From Litomosoides sigmodontis (Eukaryota; Nematoda; Chromadorea; Rhabditida; Onchocercidae): 64,000 bases of DNA. The stretch covers positions 2,276,507-2,340,506 of the forward strand of contig OY718803.1 of the NCBI GenBank assembly GCA_963070105.1, given 5' to 3'. The translations under genes were made by a program, and so were the position numbers. The notes below the pieces were generated by a model that did not search any database, was not told where the DNA came from, and was given only the letters and a program-made list of their open reading frames with translations. This document shows, piece after piece, positions 1 through 41,398 of the stretch; the first letter of the stretch is position 1, and the number at the start of each line of letters is the position of its first letter.

Positions 1-118
1 TGAGAAGGAAGACGGTGAGCATTTCTGGTTGGCTGTAGACGATATTGCGTTGCATTCCGGAACATGTAAGACAGATCCGGATACTCTCTTGCAGGATAAT
101 GGAGAATTTGAGCGTTAG
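1..118 (+). CDS. C-terminal exon of an upstream gene, MAM-domain-like (partial)
   Basis: An open frame entering from the left edge (codons in phase from base 2) runs 38 residues to TAG at 116-118. It reads in part FWLAVDDIALHSGTC, which resembles the end of a MAM domain, where an Asp-Asp-Ile stretch is followed a few residues later by the last cysteine. MAM domains are extracellular adhesion modules. Composition and codon use differ from the AT-rich flanks, which supports real coding. A canonical donor-like GTAAGA lies at 66-71, so the exon could instead splice out just before that cysteine; then the stop would be irrelevant. A poly(A) signal 53 bases past the stop favours a terminal exon. 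The protein family call rests on a short motif only. Confidence 0.5.
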   Translation, partial: EKEDGEHFWLAVDDIALHSGTCKTDPDTLLQDNGEFER

Positions 119-170
119 TTTAAAATTCAAAAAATCACACTTTTGCCCATCTATTTTAACGAATTTTTCA

Positions 171-176
171 AATAAA
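171..176 (+). promoter_or_regulatory. Poly(A) signal AATAAA for the upstream gene
   Basis: AATAAA lies 53 bases after the TAG of the preceding MAM-like exon. The spacing suits a short nematode 3' UTR. In DNA this AT-rich the hexamer also occurs by chance, so support is contextual. Confidence 0.4.
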
Positions 177-2822
177 TTTATTATGAGGAGAAATACGCAT
201 TCAAAAATGCTTCACAAGAATACAAATAGAGTAAAGCATTTAGTTCTTTGCTAAAAGTTCGAATTTTTGTTTTGTCGCTTTTTAAAACGATATTTTTTCC
301 TCCATTTTTTTATCGTGTTGAGCGACAGCGTTGAAGATAATTTCATTTGCATAATTTCATTTCAATAATTTTATTTGCAAAAATAACTTAGCAATTAAAA
401 AACGAATTCATTGATTAATTAAAGAGGAAAAACTAGCTGATTGCTGCATTGATTCTCAGTCAGGTTTTCCTCGTGCTTTCGCAATTCGCAAATTTAAAAA
501 ATAAATCATTTTAATAATTTGCAATAAGATGTTATGAATTTGAAAAAAGAATTTGAGCGATTAATGAAATGTCTCATCGAACGTTTATAAGTGTTAAATT
601 ATTGAGTGCATTCCAAATTTCTTCACAAATATTCACAGATAATAATTAACAGCGAATATTTTGTCTTTAAGGCTGCCACATACGTGTGCTTTTGTATTTT
701 CAAGAAAAACAGTTAAAAATGATTTCTGCGTGATTTTTTTTGTGTAATAAAATTATGCAACATTGATGATAATATGTTAGCTAGTGTTTCGGTTGTGTGA
801 GTTTAAGTGAATTTAATTCTACAAATTCATTCCCATTCTGAACGATTATGAAACGATTGTGCATTTATCAAATTACCCCTGCTTATCATTTATTCAAGAT
901 TAAACTAATTAGCAAATTCTTCAACGGTTAATAGTGTAAGGGTATTTAGCAGCATTTATCAAATTAATAATTGTCGCTTTGATCCATCCGTAAAATTGCT
1001 ACACATTTAGCAGTAATTGAAATTCCACTTAAATAATGAAGTAGTAGTTACTGTAAAACGAAACATAATTTTTTTTCTTAAAGCAGTCATCTTCCGTAAA
1101 AGGAGAAGCTAGCATACAAATTGTTCAACAATAAATAATTCAGTGATATTTTCCCTTTCAATGCACCGAACACAAAAAAAAAATTTACTGAAAAAAATAA
1201 AAAGAACGAAAAAAGCAAGCAAACAGACGATGTCATGCGTACTCGAATTATCGAAGAAACCCAAGAGCAACAATAACGATAACGCAAAGATAAATTCAAA
1301 ATTTGAAATTTTTGAAGTGAAATCATTTTAGTAAACATTTCAATGTTTGTGAAATGCTAAAATGAGCAAAGCAAGAAAATAATGATAATTTTTCCTATCT
1401 TTATCTTTAATGTTTAATAGAAAATATATATATATATTCTTTTGTAGAATTCTCAGGGATTATTCAACTACGCTCATCTAAAAACTAACTAAATTCATTT
1501 AATTTGATTTTCTTTTTTCGTTTTATTATTCAATGAATTTCATCTGTAATTTGTTAAATGTATGTTTTTTCATTAATTGAAAGGAAAGATCACGAAAAAA
1601 AGAGGGAAATTGGTCAATTTAATAAAATTAATTTTTTTTCTGCAAAAATTTCACAAAAATTTTATATTTCAGAAAATATACAATTTCGTACGAAAATTAT
1701 TCCTGGTAAAATGCTTGCTTTTTTTTTAACTTTTTTCCTCTCTCTCTCTTCCTCTCCTACTACCTTTCTTTCTCTCTCCCCGTCGCTTCCTTTATAGTTA
1801 TAATTGTTCGTTCAACAAGAATAGCAATAGCAATAACAATTAATAAATGAAATGAAAAAATTCAATTACATGCGGTCAATGAAATGCGTGTGAAAGGTTC
1901 GCATGAATGTTGTGCGAATCTTCCCAAATCATTTTGGCGGAGTAGGAAGAAATGGAAATGAAAAGGGCGAGAAGTAAGCGAAACGAGCGCTCTCCTAACG
2001 AGCGGTTATGTAAATAATTTAAGGCTTCTCATTACAGTAGATATGATTATCGCTTCTTCTATCATATCATATCATAAAATATTCATGTAATTACTCCAAG
2101 TCTTAATAATAACAGTAATAGTAATAGTAACAGTAACAGTGATAATAATAATTAATAATTATAAGTGATAATGATGATAATTAAGAACTAATAATGAATA
2201 TGAATTAATGCATAGGAGAATAGAAATATAAAATAATGTATCGTTGTAGAAGCTCGCAAAGTAAGTATAAAGTACGAAGGTGAAAAAGATAGAAACGTGT
2301 AAAGTGGAAATATTTCAGCGAATATGTAAATGAAAAATATTTTACGCATAAAATATACAGTTTAAAAAAATCGATTGTTTACAATATCAGTCTATTAAAT
2401 TAATTGTTTGATTTTCTTTCCGTATAAGTATTTGAAGGAAGAAAGTTCGAGCACTAAACGCAATTAAAGCTCAAATAGATCAAAGTGTTACGGAAAAAAT
2501 GCAACAGCAAATAATTTTTAATTGTCAAAATTTTTCTAAAATTTCATTTTTTCTCTTTTTAAAATTGCTTGCTTGTACAAACAGAAGTGATAGTAAACAA
2601 AAACTAAGTAAGAATATTCGATGTAATCTTTCTAACATTTAGCGTACGGTCACTTAATCATCAAATGTTATTTCTAATTGATGCATTTGCTACTTTTTAC
2701 TTTTGTAATTTTAATATATGAACTGTAAGAGGTGTGGATGTGAAGTGAAACAAACAATCATAAAATAAGAATAATTGTAGTCAATTTTCACCACATTCCA
2801 CTATCACCCTCTGTGCCAGGAA

Positions 2823-2937
2823 CTATGATAACAGTAGTGATGGTGATAATGATAGCGATAGTGATAATGATAGTGATAGTGATAATGATAGCGATAGTGA
2901 TAATGATAGTGATAGTGATAACGATAGCGATAGTGAA
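2823..2937. repeat. Imperfect hexamer array, GATAGT/GATAAT/GATAGC
   Basis: About 18 tandem GATAxx hexamers can be read directly, with the variable positions alternating GT, AT and GC. Each unit carries a GATA core, so the array is also a dense cluster of potential GATA-factor sites. It lies about 3.9 kb upstream of the cle-1 start codon. Confidence 0.85.
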
Positions 2938-3124
2938 CTTGTCAGACACAAATTATCCATTGTAAGCGTAAAGAAAAAGAGGAAAAAAGGAAAATTGCAC
3001 ACGTTAATCATTTCATAAGATAGATTGCAATGAAAAAAATGCCGACAACTCATAGCTAGAAGTGTTAGTGCGCGCAAAATTAATTACCGCAACATACACC
3101 ACGCAACCAATCATTTATCCATCT

Positions 3125-3212
3125 ACTACACACGTACACACGCATACACACACCCACACACACATACACACGCATATGCATGCGTTGACATACACGCGTA
3201 TGCATGCACACA
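3125..3212. repeat. CA-rich alternating purine-pyrimidine tract
   Basis: Runs of CACA interspersed with CGCA, TACA and GCATGCG make a mostly alternating purine/pyrimidine stretch. The long open frames here (Thr/His-rich on one strand, Cys/Val/Met-rich on the other) are products of the repeat, not genes. Confidence 0.8.
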
Positions 3213-4296
3213 TAGTTATATATATTCATATAAATGAAAAGTTTAACTTGTGCGCACCTGTACGACACACAAGTGCGCATGCAGGCGAAAATTTTGGAAT
3301 GTGTGGTTTTTGATTGGTTGATGATGGTTGTTTCTACGGGTTTTGTTTCGGGTTGTCGGTTAGATGGCATAAATCGAAGCAATCCTTTTTTTTTTCCCTC
3401 TTCTCTTCCACCTCCTTTACCCTTTTATTTCATCCTTCTAATCACTTGCAATATAATTTTGCAAATCATTTACCGTTTATTGTTATCATTACCATTATCA
3501 TTACTACTGCAATCGTTCTCATTGCTATCACCTCATTACTTCTACTAATTATTCTATTTATTATTCTACTAATTATTCTAATTATTATTCAAATAATTAT
3601 TATTACTATTATTGTTAGCGTTACTATATTATTAGCACAAATATTATTACAACTGCTATTAGTTGCATTGCTATCACTTCGTTTTGAAATTATTTTAAAA
3701 AAATTTTTAATTCGTACACGTTTTCCATCTTCACTATCAATGCATTATGTAGTATTTGCATTTTGGTGAATAAGACTTTTTTTTAAAAAAGAAAAATTTT
3801 TTTAAATTTTTTTTCATAAAAAAAATAATGAAATTTGCCAAAAAAAAGCAAAAATAACTGGTCAAATTGCATTTCACGATTTACCAAATTAAAGCAAATT
3901 TTTAGTCGAAATATGAAGAAGAGGAAGGAAAAAATTTTTGAGACAAAGAGAGAAAGAAAAGTGAAAAGAGGCAGTGAAGTGGAGGGGAAAGATTGAAGGG
4001 AAAAGAAAGATGAAAAAATTGAACAGACAGGGGTTAACTAACACATAACTATATAGTGAATGTAAAATTTCCATTTTCAGTTTACGCTTTCAAGCTATCG
4101 ATTTAATTTTAAAATTTAGTCTGTCTGACATGTGTATGCGCAAGTGAGCATCAATCATTTTGGAAGCCTGAAATATGTCATTGAAATTAGTAAGAATTTT
4201 GGATGTGAAATATAAAAGATTTCAAAATAGAATGAGAAAGTTATTAAAAATTTCCCCTCTACCATTTCATATCATTGGTTTTCCACATCGCACGCA

Positions 4297-4334
4297 ATCC
4301 ATCCATCCATCCATCCATCCATCCATCCATCCAT
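4297..4334. repeat. (ATCC)n tetranucleotide microsatellite
   Basis: Nine and a half uninterrupted ATCC units, visible directly. Confidence 0.9.
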
Positions 4335-5799
4335 TTCCAATTTCAAATTCCAACAAGTTGCACATTTCCTATTCCTGCATTTTTTAATTACTTATAACTA
4401 AACAAACGAATTAGCAAACATATAAACTGATCATATTTATTCATATTTTTTCCTTTGTGATTTTCTGCTTTTCTTAGTAGAAAATCAATTTTTTTATTTA
4501 AAAAATTTTTTTATTAATTTTTAAATTTTTTTTATTTTCTTTTTATCAAAATCATTCCTACGTAATGAACGGAATGCAATCATCTCAAACGTTTCTCTTT
4601 CCATTTCAGTAGCATTTATTAAGTTTCACGGGATTTTATAGGTTTGAATGGTTAATGTAATTCATTGTAAAATTTTAATCAAAAGTTTTTTAAAACTTTT
4701 CAACAGAAATTTTATTTGATAAGTTAGCATTTGGGAGTGTGGAGGATCGATTGGTTGATATTACTATTCATTTCCCCTTTTTTCTCGCAATTCTTTTTTT
4801 ACAACAGTCGTTAGTGGTAATTGTGGAACCTTTTTTTTCAATTAGATTGTTGTATAATTCTGAAATATTTTTTGATTTCTTTTCATTTCTCTTTTGAAAT
4901 TTACTATTTTCTACAAGTAGAATTTGGTTAAAAATTTTAATTAATAAATTTGATTTAATAAATGAGATATTAATGTGTAAAAATTTTTTTAATTTTAAAT
5001 ATATTTTTTTTAAATACATGTTGGAAATGAAATCGAGTAATTGTTCGTTTCAATGCGCCGTCCTTTTTCTCTCCCTCTCTCCCTGCACCCTATACTTTGC
5101 ATTCTTCTCCCTCTCTCTTTCTCTCTCTATCTCTCTATCTCTCTATCTCTGTTCTTCTCTTTTGTCTTGATACTTTCTCGAACTTAACAATTCTCAACAA
5201 AATAAAAAGTGAAGCATTTCAAAACGCCTAAAAACTTCGCTGACAAGAAATTGATATTTCAAATTTCAATTTTTAATTTAATTATTAACATACCATAGTT
5301 TTTTTTGCTCTTTTTAAAATGAAATGAAAATTTTTAACCATTAAAAATAATATATTGCATCTTCTCTTCCATCATCTATTTATCACTCACTGCTCCATCT
5401 TTTTTTTTCTCCTTCATTTCTCATACAATTTCTTTCAGATAATTAAGATAGTGGGAAGATTTTTGGGGAAAAAAAGATGAAAAATTCTCATAAATTTATC
5501 AAAATTGTAAAATTTCAATATTCTATCATTAAAATTATAAGTGAATCACAAGTATGGTTTAGAAATAAAATAAAAAATCCGCGATGAAATTTCACCTTTT
5601 TTTTCAGTTTTAAACTTGAACACATTAATGAAAAAAAAAAAGAGGGTCAAAGTAATATTTCTTTAGTTAGCTTCTTTTTTTTTCCTTTCTAATTTTTTTT
5701 TTTAAAATGAAAAAAGCTTGTGCATCGCCCTCATCATCCTCTTCCTCTTCCTCACTTCTGCCATCGCTTACATTCATGCCATCTATTACATCTATCATA

Positions 5800-6000
5800 C
5801 TTACTACTACTACTACTACTACTGCTACTAAATACTTATTACTAGTACTTACTAACTAATACTGCTACTGGCTAACTAATACTTACTACTACCGTTTCCA
5901 CTACAACAACTGCTATTGCTATTACTTACTTACTACTACCTCTACCACAACAGTAAACTATCATTGCTACTTACTATGATTACCACTGCTCGTTGCTCCC
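5800..6000. repeat. TAC/ACT trinucleotide-rich stretch
   Basis: A pure TAC run near 5803-5823 is followed by degenerate ACT, TAC and CTACTG units to about 6 kb, typical of a decaying trinucleotide microsatellite. Confidence 0.7.
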
Positions 6001-6786
6001 ACATAGTTAATTAACTAAGCTTCGAGACGAAATAAAGTTGTAGTTGAATTTCGCATGATTTTTTTTCTTTTGCCAACTGCTAATGTCATTGACAAATGCA
6101 AAATAATTATTTGCAACAATAGAAATATCATTTCACTACAATAGGAATTTCTGCTGTTACTATTAATAGTATTATTGCTAATTACTTACTGTTAGCATTG
6201 GTAATTACAATTTTGCTAATTAATTTATAAAAATTTTCATCTTTTAGTGAAATTAATGAATTTTTTTTGTATTCTTTCATTGTTCAAATAAAAATGCAAT
6301 AAATATAGGAATAATTGGTGAAGAGTTATGCGAACAGTTATTGCTTGTGCGACTTAATAATCATCGGCCTTCAGCGATGTTACTGCACGCATCGCTTCGA
6401 TGAATTCGAATTTATTTTTCTCATTTCCGACTTTGACAGCATCACAACGATAGCTGTTGTTGCTTTTGCTGAAAAGAGAAAATTGAAAATGAAAATAAAT
6501 TTTGCATTTCCTATTCGATTTTGTCCGAAACTCACAGTGATGTTGGATGGAGTGGGAATTTTGGAATGGAATTGAATGCGCATTATGCTCATTTCGAATT
6601 TCACTACGTACGCAAAATTTCCACGCTACTTGAATTGGATTAAAATTGAAATGCAAAATTGTTATTCGTAATGATACGAAATGCTAAAAGCTTCTATTGC
6701 AATTTCAATTAGCGCATTATTGAAATTAAATTGATAATTTCGATTGAAACAAAATACTGTAATTTTATTTTGATAATTTTGACGCT

Positions 6787-35636
<28,850 letters not shown>

Positions 35637-38600
35637 TAAAAGTGATATATGTGACCGATGTGACGGCCATATCAAACGATGTGACCGCCAACATAGTGTT
35701 AGCAAACGATTGAAATGACATGGATATGCATCTTACAAAAAAGAAGGATTTATTCAATTTTACTTGAAATATGCATTTGTTTGAAATGAATTTTAAATGA
35801 GTGAAATTTCAATTTGTATTGCTTTTCCTTTCGCATAATTATTTATCCACTGCGTTTAAATTATAAATAATTACTGCCATTTTTTTCTTGCTGCCACACA
35901 TTCTCTTCCATTTCCTTTTAGTTTTCTTTTTGCACTATGAACATTTTTCAAATTTATTTCACACATTAGTTAAGGAATTTAATTACTATTATTTTGAACA
36001 TTCCACAAAATTGTTGAATATTTTTATTAGGATGAAAACGGTTAAAATATTTGCAAACTTTTCCAATCTATTCGTTTCGTTTGTAAAATGAATGAATAAA
36101 GCAAAATTAGTGGAAGAAAAAGAAATTTTGAAAAATGTTTCATTGAATTGCGCATGCTAACACTGTTTACTCAAGTGTTGAACTCCAAATTTCTCTTCGA
36201 CGGTGTGAAAGAATTTGAAATAGAATTCAAAAAATTTTTAGCAATTATTCATTTTACCACATTGAATGGATACTCCCACTGCTATGTATCATTTTCTCTT
36301 CCTTTTTTTATTTAAAAAAAAAACTGTAATCATTAAATATATGCAACTAAAATGAATATTACTGATAATGGTGATAATCATTTCGGTAACAACGCTTTTC
36401 TCACTTTTCAGCACCAAAGATATTAACCATTTAACTCTTTTTTAACTTAATTTAATTTCGTACATTTAATCAACTTAATTTACATTCAAAAAATTTATTA
36501 TTATTATTATTTTTATCATTAATACTATTATCATCGTCATTATCGCTGTTAATACTAGTATTATTATTAATTTTCAAATATCATAATTCGTCTCTTTCGT
36601 TTCTTCTATTTCACTACTTATTATTATTTTTAGTTTACTTTGCTTGTGCTATTTGCAATAAATTTTTCAACTGACGTGCTATATCCTAAATTTTCAATTT
36701 AAATTTGATTTCTATTTCCAACTGATTAGAGACGATGCAATGTAAAAGGTGGATATTCATTTAGGATGATGAATTCACGATTAATTACAGTTATTTCACT
36801 GCAGAAAAAAATTAACTTTGGAAAATTTTCGGCATAGCATTGCACGTGAGACTATATATTAATTAAATATACTGAAATTAAATAATAGTTAAATGTACTG
36901 AATATATTTAAGCTACGATGAAGTACATTTGAATGATGACGATTGGGCACATACTTAACGATTAAATGATTAACCAAACTGTTGAAAGTAATTTTTATGA
37001 ATTTACTAATTACGGTGACGGCGGAATCAGTTCACCAAAAATAAGAAAACTATTTTGAAGCAAATGATGATCACGTGTATCAACGCATCGATATAATATG
37101 ATCACATGGAGGTTGTCCACGTCAGTTGATGACGTGAAATTAATATGCACCGACGATACATGCATAATAATCTCCAATCATTGATTGGATAATGATAGAA
37201 ACGTGCGGCAGACAGTAAAAGGTGGTAATCTGCATCAAACGACGACCATATCACGTCCGTCATTCATTACGCTTGCCAGATGATAATAATTATGTGATAG
37301 CACGTAACGTGTAGCAAGTAACTGTACGAGTGGATAAAGCAAAAAATGGAAATCTCTGCTAATAGATTAGCATATAACTTAACTTGTGCTAAGTGATAAC
37401 ACGTAACCTAAACCGTACAAAACACCTAATTTTAATCATCAGGTAAATAACACGTAATCTGTATGAAAGTATCACGTAAAATCTACAACCAGGTGATCAT
37501 ATGTGTAATTTTTGTATGTGATAATATTTTTTTTTCTTAAACTGTAATTGTACTTAGCCAAGACATTCAATGTTACTCATGCATTTATTCAAAAAATACC
37601 AAAAAAAAAAGAGTAAAGAGTTATAGAGATATATTGAAAAGGAGGGAGACATGAAGAAGGCGAATAAAAAGATTACAATTAAAAAAAGAAAAAAAAAAGG
37701 CGAAATGACCTAGAAATAAATCAAGTAAAGCTTTCTACTTTCTTTGCACTTTTGAAAAGATTAAAAAAAAAAGGAAGATAATTGTTGAAAGGTAAAGAAA
37801 TGAAAAATTTGTTAGCAAAAAAAAGGAAAAAAAATCGTTCTCTTTTTTTTCTATTTCATTCTTTTGTTCCAATTTGCTAAATAAAAAACTTTTACATTTC
37901 ATTCATCACTAAAATTTTCCGAAAATTTTCAAAAAATCACAAAAATAATTATAATAATAAATGTAATTGAATTTGAAAAATTTTATCAAAAAATTCTCAA
38001 AAAAAAAATTCGTTTCATCTTTTACTCTAAATTTTTACGTTTTTTTTCCTAATACAACAATTTCTTTCAAAAAAAAATTGTTATATTCGAAAAATAAAAC
38101 AAAGATGAATGAGTAATTTTACTGCGAATAAATTCATTGCTTCCTTTTTCTTTTCTTCCTTTTTCACTTTTACCGTACTTTCTTCATTGTTTTTCTCGTA
38201 GCAGAAATAATTAGTGGAAAATTTCGAATTTCTAATTTCGAATTTACGACATGACATATTAGTGGGAGAAAAAAAAGGAAGCATAAATATTATTTTAATT
38301 AGTAAAATGAATATTGTAATTCAAAAAAAAATCATTTTCTTCTTTTTTCTTTTTCTTAAAATACAATATTTCATTTTTACCACCACCACCATTCATCTGT
38401 CTCGCATTCCTTTTTCGGCTCCTTTTAATATCCAGAAAGCTCCTGGAAAGTTTGATCCAATTCTTCGGAAATATTTTTGTATCGTTCTTTTTCGTGTACC
38501 AATTCGTCTGTAATTAAATAAACGAATTTATTTTTTTCAATTGTTTTAAATTAATTTTAGCAAAATTTGCCTGATAGATGCTTATTTGATAGGAAAGAGA

Positions 38601-41315
38601 GAGAGGGAGAGAGAAAAAAACATAAAACATGCAAGCATATACGGAAAGGAAGAAGAGGAAAAAAGAAGCATAAATTTTTAAGATTCTTTTCTCTTTTTGC
38701 TTTTTCTATTACAATTTCAAGCAGTAATTGTTTGATGATTTAAATTACGCATATTTAATTAGCAAATAAAAGTGATGAAATATTTAAATACCAATTAGTT
38801 CGTAATTTAAATTAGATGGGTATAGTTAATTAGCAAATATGAATGATTAAATGTTTACCACCATTTCACGTGAACGATCAGTTAAACCAAAATTGTTGAA
38901 ATTTCTGCTCAAATTGTTGAAATTAACAAAAAAAAATTCTAATTTGTTCAAATTTCTATTACTCATTTTTCTTTTATCTATATTTATTCAGCTTTTAGCA
39001 AAAATAAAATGTGCCATTAGAATAAACAGAAATCATATTATGTCACCTAAATTACCCTTGAAGATGCCGCGCAAACATGCAAATAGTGTGGATCATTTTG
39101 AAAAAAAAAAAGAAAAGAAAAGAAATTAGTGAAAAAGTAAAAGAAAGAAAAACAAGTTTTATTTCCTGAATAAAGAAGCATTACTCAAATCTAATAATTT
39201 TTCACTTAACGAATAAATAACATTAATAAATCGCATAAAAATACTCTTAGAGTGAGTGAAAGAGATCGAGAGAGAGAGAGAGAAACAAAAGGGAGAAAAG
39301 GGATGAGGAATAGGAGGAGGAAGAGGTAGAGAGAAAAAAAATGGAAAGAAAAAAGAATAAAAATATTTTTATTAGCATAACTAATTTATGCGGTAAACAA
39401 TCGACCACAATGAATGGTTTTTTTTATTACCTGTCATATAATATAAGTTTCATTATTCGGAATTTGGAACTCATACATTCAATGGAATAGTATTTATTAC
39501 AAAAATTACACATTGTAATGTTTGCCACTTATTGCAATGAAATAATGAAGGGAAGCGAGAAGATGCAGAAGCAGGGAGAGAGGGAGCAAGGGAGAGAGAG
39601 AGAGAGAATGGAGAAGAGGAAGGGCATTTTTTTTTAATTTAATTCGATGCTTAATTTTTTTCTAAACTACTTAAATAAAAAATTTAAATTTCTAAAACAT
39701 AATTTGAAATTTTCGGAAAAACAATTTTTTCCCACAAATGAAGCGAAATCAAAAAAAAGAAGCTCAAGTAAAAAGCGTAAAGAGGAGAGAATGGAACAAA
39801 AAAAAACAAATGCTTTTTTGTTTTTTATTTTTAAATCTTCATATTTTGCTTAAAAAAAACAACCTAACTCGATTTATTAATCAATTAATTGAATGGAATA
39901 ATCAAATGTAACCAATTTAATATTCCACTTATATCTAAGGAATTTTTAAAATCATCTATTTACTAATTTAAATTTGTACATTCCTATATTGATGTAAAAT
40001 TTCAATCTAAAATTAAATTTATGTATATTTATTCCATTTCTGTCTTACCACTAAGTAAACATTCAAACAAAACAAAAACAGAGAGGGAGAGAGTGAGGGA
40101 CAAGGAAGAGGGAGCCAGAGATGAAGGGAGAGAGGAACAGAAAAATTCATTCATTCAACCATTCCATACTCATTTGAACATAGCATTTCCAAATCTATCT
40201 TTTCAGCATTTTTTTCATAACTGATTGTAATCAAAGAAAAATTTTTTTTAAAGATAATTTTGAAAGTGAAGAAAAAAGGAAGCGAAAAAGCAAAATAGGA
40301 ATGTCTAATAGGTTTCAAAACTTTTTCAAAACCATATTACAGCAGACAAACAAACAAACAAACACGCACACAAACAAACAAACAAACAAAAAGACAAGCA
40401 GGGAAATGCGAAAGGGAAGGAGTAAATTAGCATGGCGAAAATGCAAAATATGAGTGTTAATTTTTCATTAAAAATTTGGTAATTAATTTCAAAACTAAAG
40501 AAAACAAAAGAAAATTTTCACCATTTTGTTACAATTGAATAATTTCAATCGCACACAGATTTACTAATATAAAGTGGAAAAAAGTGGCAGAGAAAGATGG
40601 ATGAAAAAAAATGTAATATTAGGTAAGGCTTTTCATAAGATAACCGGATAATAATCAAATTATCGAATACAAAAAACCATGCACATCATTAAGAGGAAAA
40701 AAAACTGCACACATTGGTGATGAGCATTTTAAATGTTTAAATTTAAATTAGTTCAAAATGAAACTTTGCAAATGTGCAAAAACAAAGCAAATAAAACTTT
40801 CAATCATCGGTAGAGCAGTGATTTTCTCTGAAATGAAACAAGAGAAATAAGAAGAAAAAAAGTGTTAGCATTTTAATTATTAATCACTTTAATGTAATTA
40901 ATGAAAAAAAAATTCAATTTGAAAAACGGAAAGAAATCATTCGTATGAATGAATGAATTTTACCATATTCATTAAATTGAATTTTTCTCTCATCTCAATG
41001 AACAAACAAATTTAAGTTGTTAATAAGAAATAATTTTGAAAAGAAAATAAATTAACCATCAATAAAACTATTCCATAACATTGATATCATTTATATTATT
41101 CAAGAAAAAAAACAAAAGAAATTAAAAATGCAAGAAACAAGTTTTTTTTTTTAATTCATCAAACATTACAGTTACATGTTCCAAATTCCGTAACAATTCG
41201 ATAAATAATTCAAATTAAAAAGAAATGAAGAAAGTGAAGCGAGAAAAAAAAACAGTTTTGTGTTAGTTCTTGTTGTTGTTGCCTTTTTTTTAAAAAAAAA
41301 AAATTTTTTCTCTGA
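35637..41315. other. Convergent intergenic region between cle-1 and lev-11
   Basis: The region holds the 3' UTRs of both genes and no recognised coding exon. AATAAA hexamers at 36095-36100 and 36657-36662 are candidate cle-1 poly(A) signals. Bases 37072-37479 are notably rich in ACGT motifs. From 38.3 to 41.1 kb it is A-rich and GA-rich, with several GAGA tracts (38.59, 39.27, 39.59, 40.08 kb) and a CAAA run near 40.35 kb. I could not pick out a convincing lev-11 poly(A) signal near 41.3 kb. Confidence 0.5.
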
Positions 41316-41398
41316 TCAAACAGTATTCAGTTCGCTCAGCAGACGATCAAGCTCATCCTGTAGCTGTTTCACTTTATTGTCCGAGTACTCCTTGGCTT
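41316..41398 (-). CDS. lev-11: lev-11 alternative C-terminal exon, distal (83 nt)
   Basis: The acceptor (TTTTTCAG on the minus strand) joins in phase to the single G left by the shared 70-nt exon, giving [20 protein letters not shown] then LSELNTV and a stop. Length and phase equal those of the other C-terminal exon, so the two are alternatives. The C-terminus forms the head-to-tail overlap between tropomyosin dimers and the troponin T contact region. This version is unlike the …ELSGY muscle end typical of nematodes. Confidence 0.85.

Larger units (their letters stand above)
177..6786. other. Intergenic region upstream of cle-1, no gene recognised
   Basis: About 6.6 kb of AT-rich DNA with only low-complexity open frames (Ser/Leu from CT tracts, Thr/His from CA tracts, Ile/Leu/Thr from ATT/ATC-like stretches). 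It contains GATAGT/GATAAT hexamer arrays near 2.83 kb, CA-rich DNA near 3.13 kb, an ATCC tetranucleotide tract at 4.3 kb, CT tracts at 5.07-5.16 kb and TAC trinucleotides at 5.8-6.0 kb. The cle-1 distal promoter and any 5' UTR exon should lie toward the right end. Bases 6310-6650 are less repetitive and slightly richer in GC, and could be regulatory. I saw no clear trans-splice acceptor directly before the cle-1 start codon. Confidence 0.5.

Noticed and set aside
3234..3769. Open frames of 104 and 151 codons rich in Ile, Leu and Thr
   Set aside because: They run through ATT/ATC/TTA-like low-complexity DNA with no splice context or recognisable domain.
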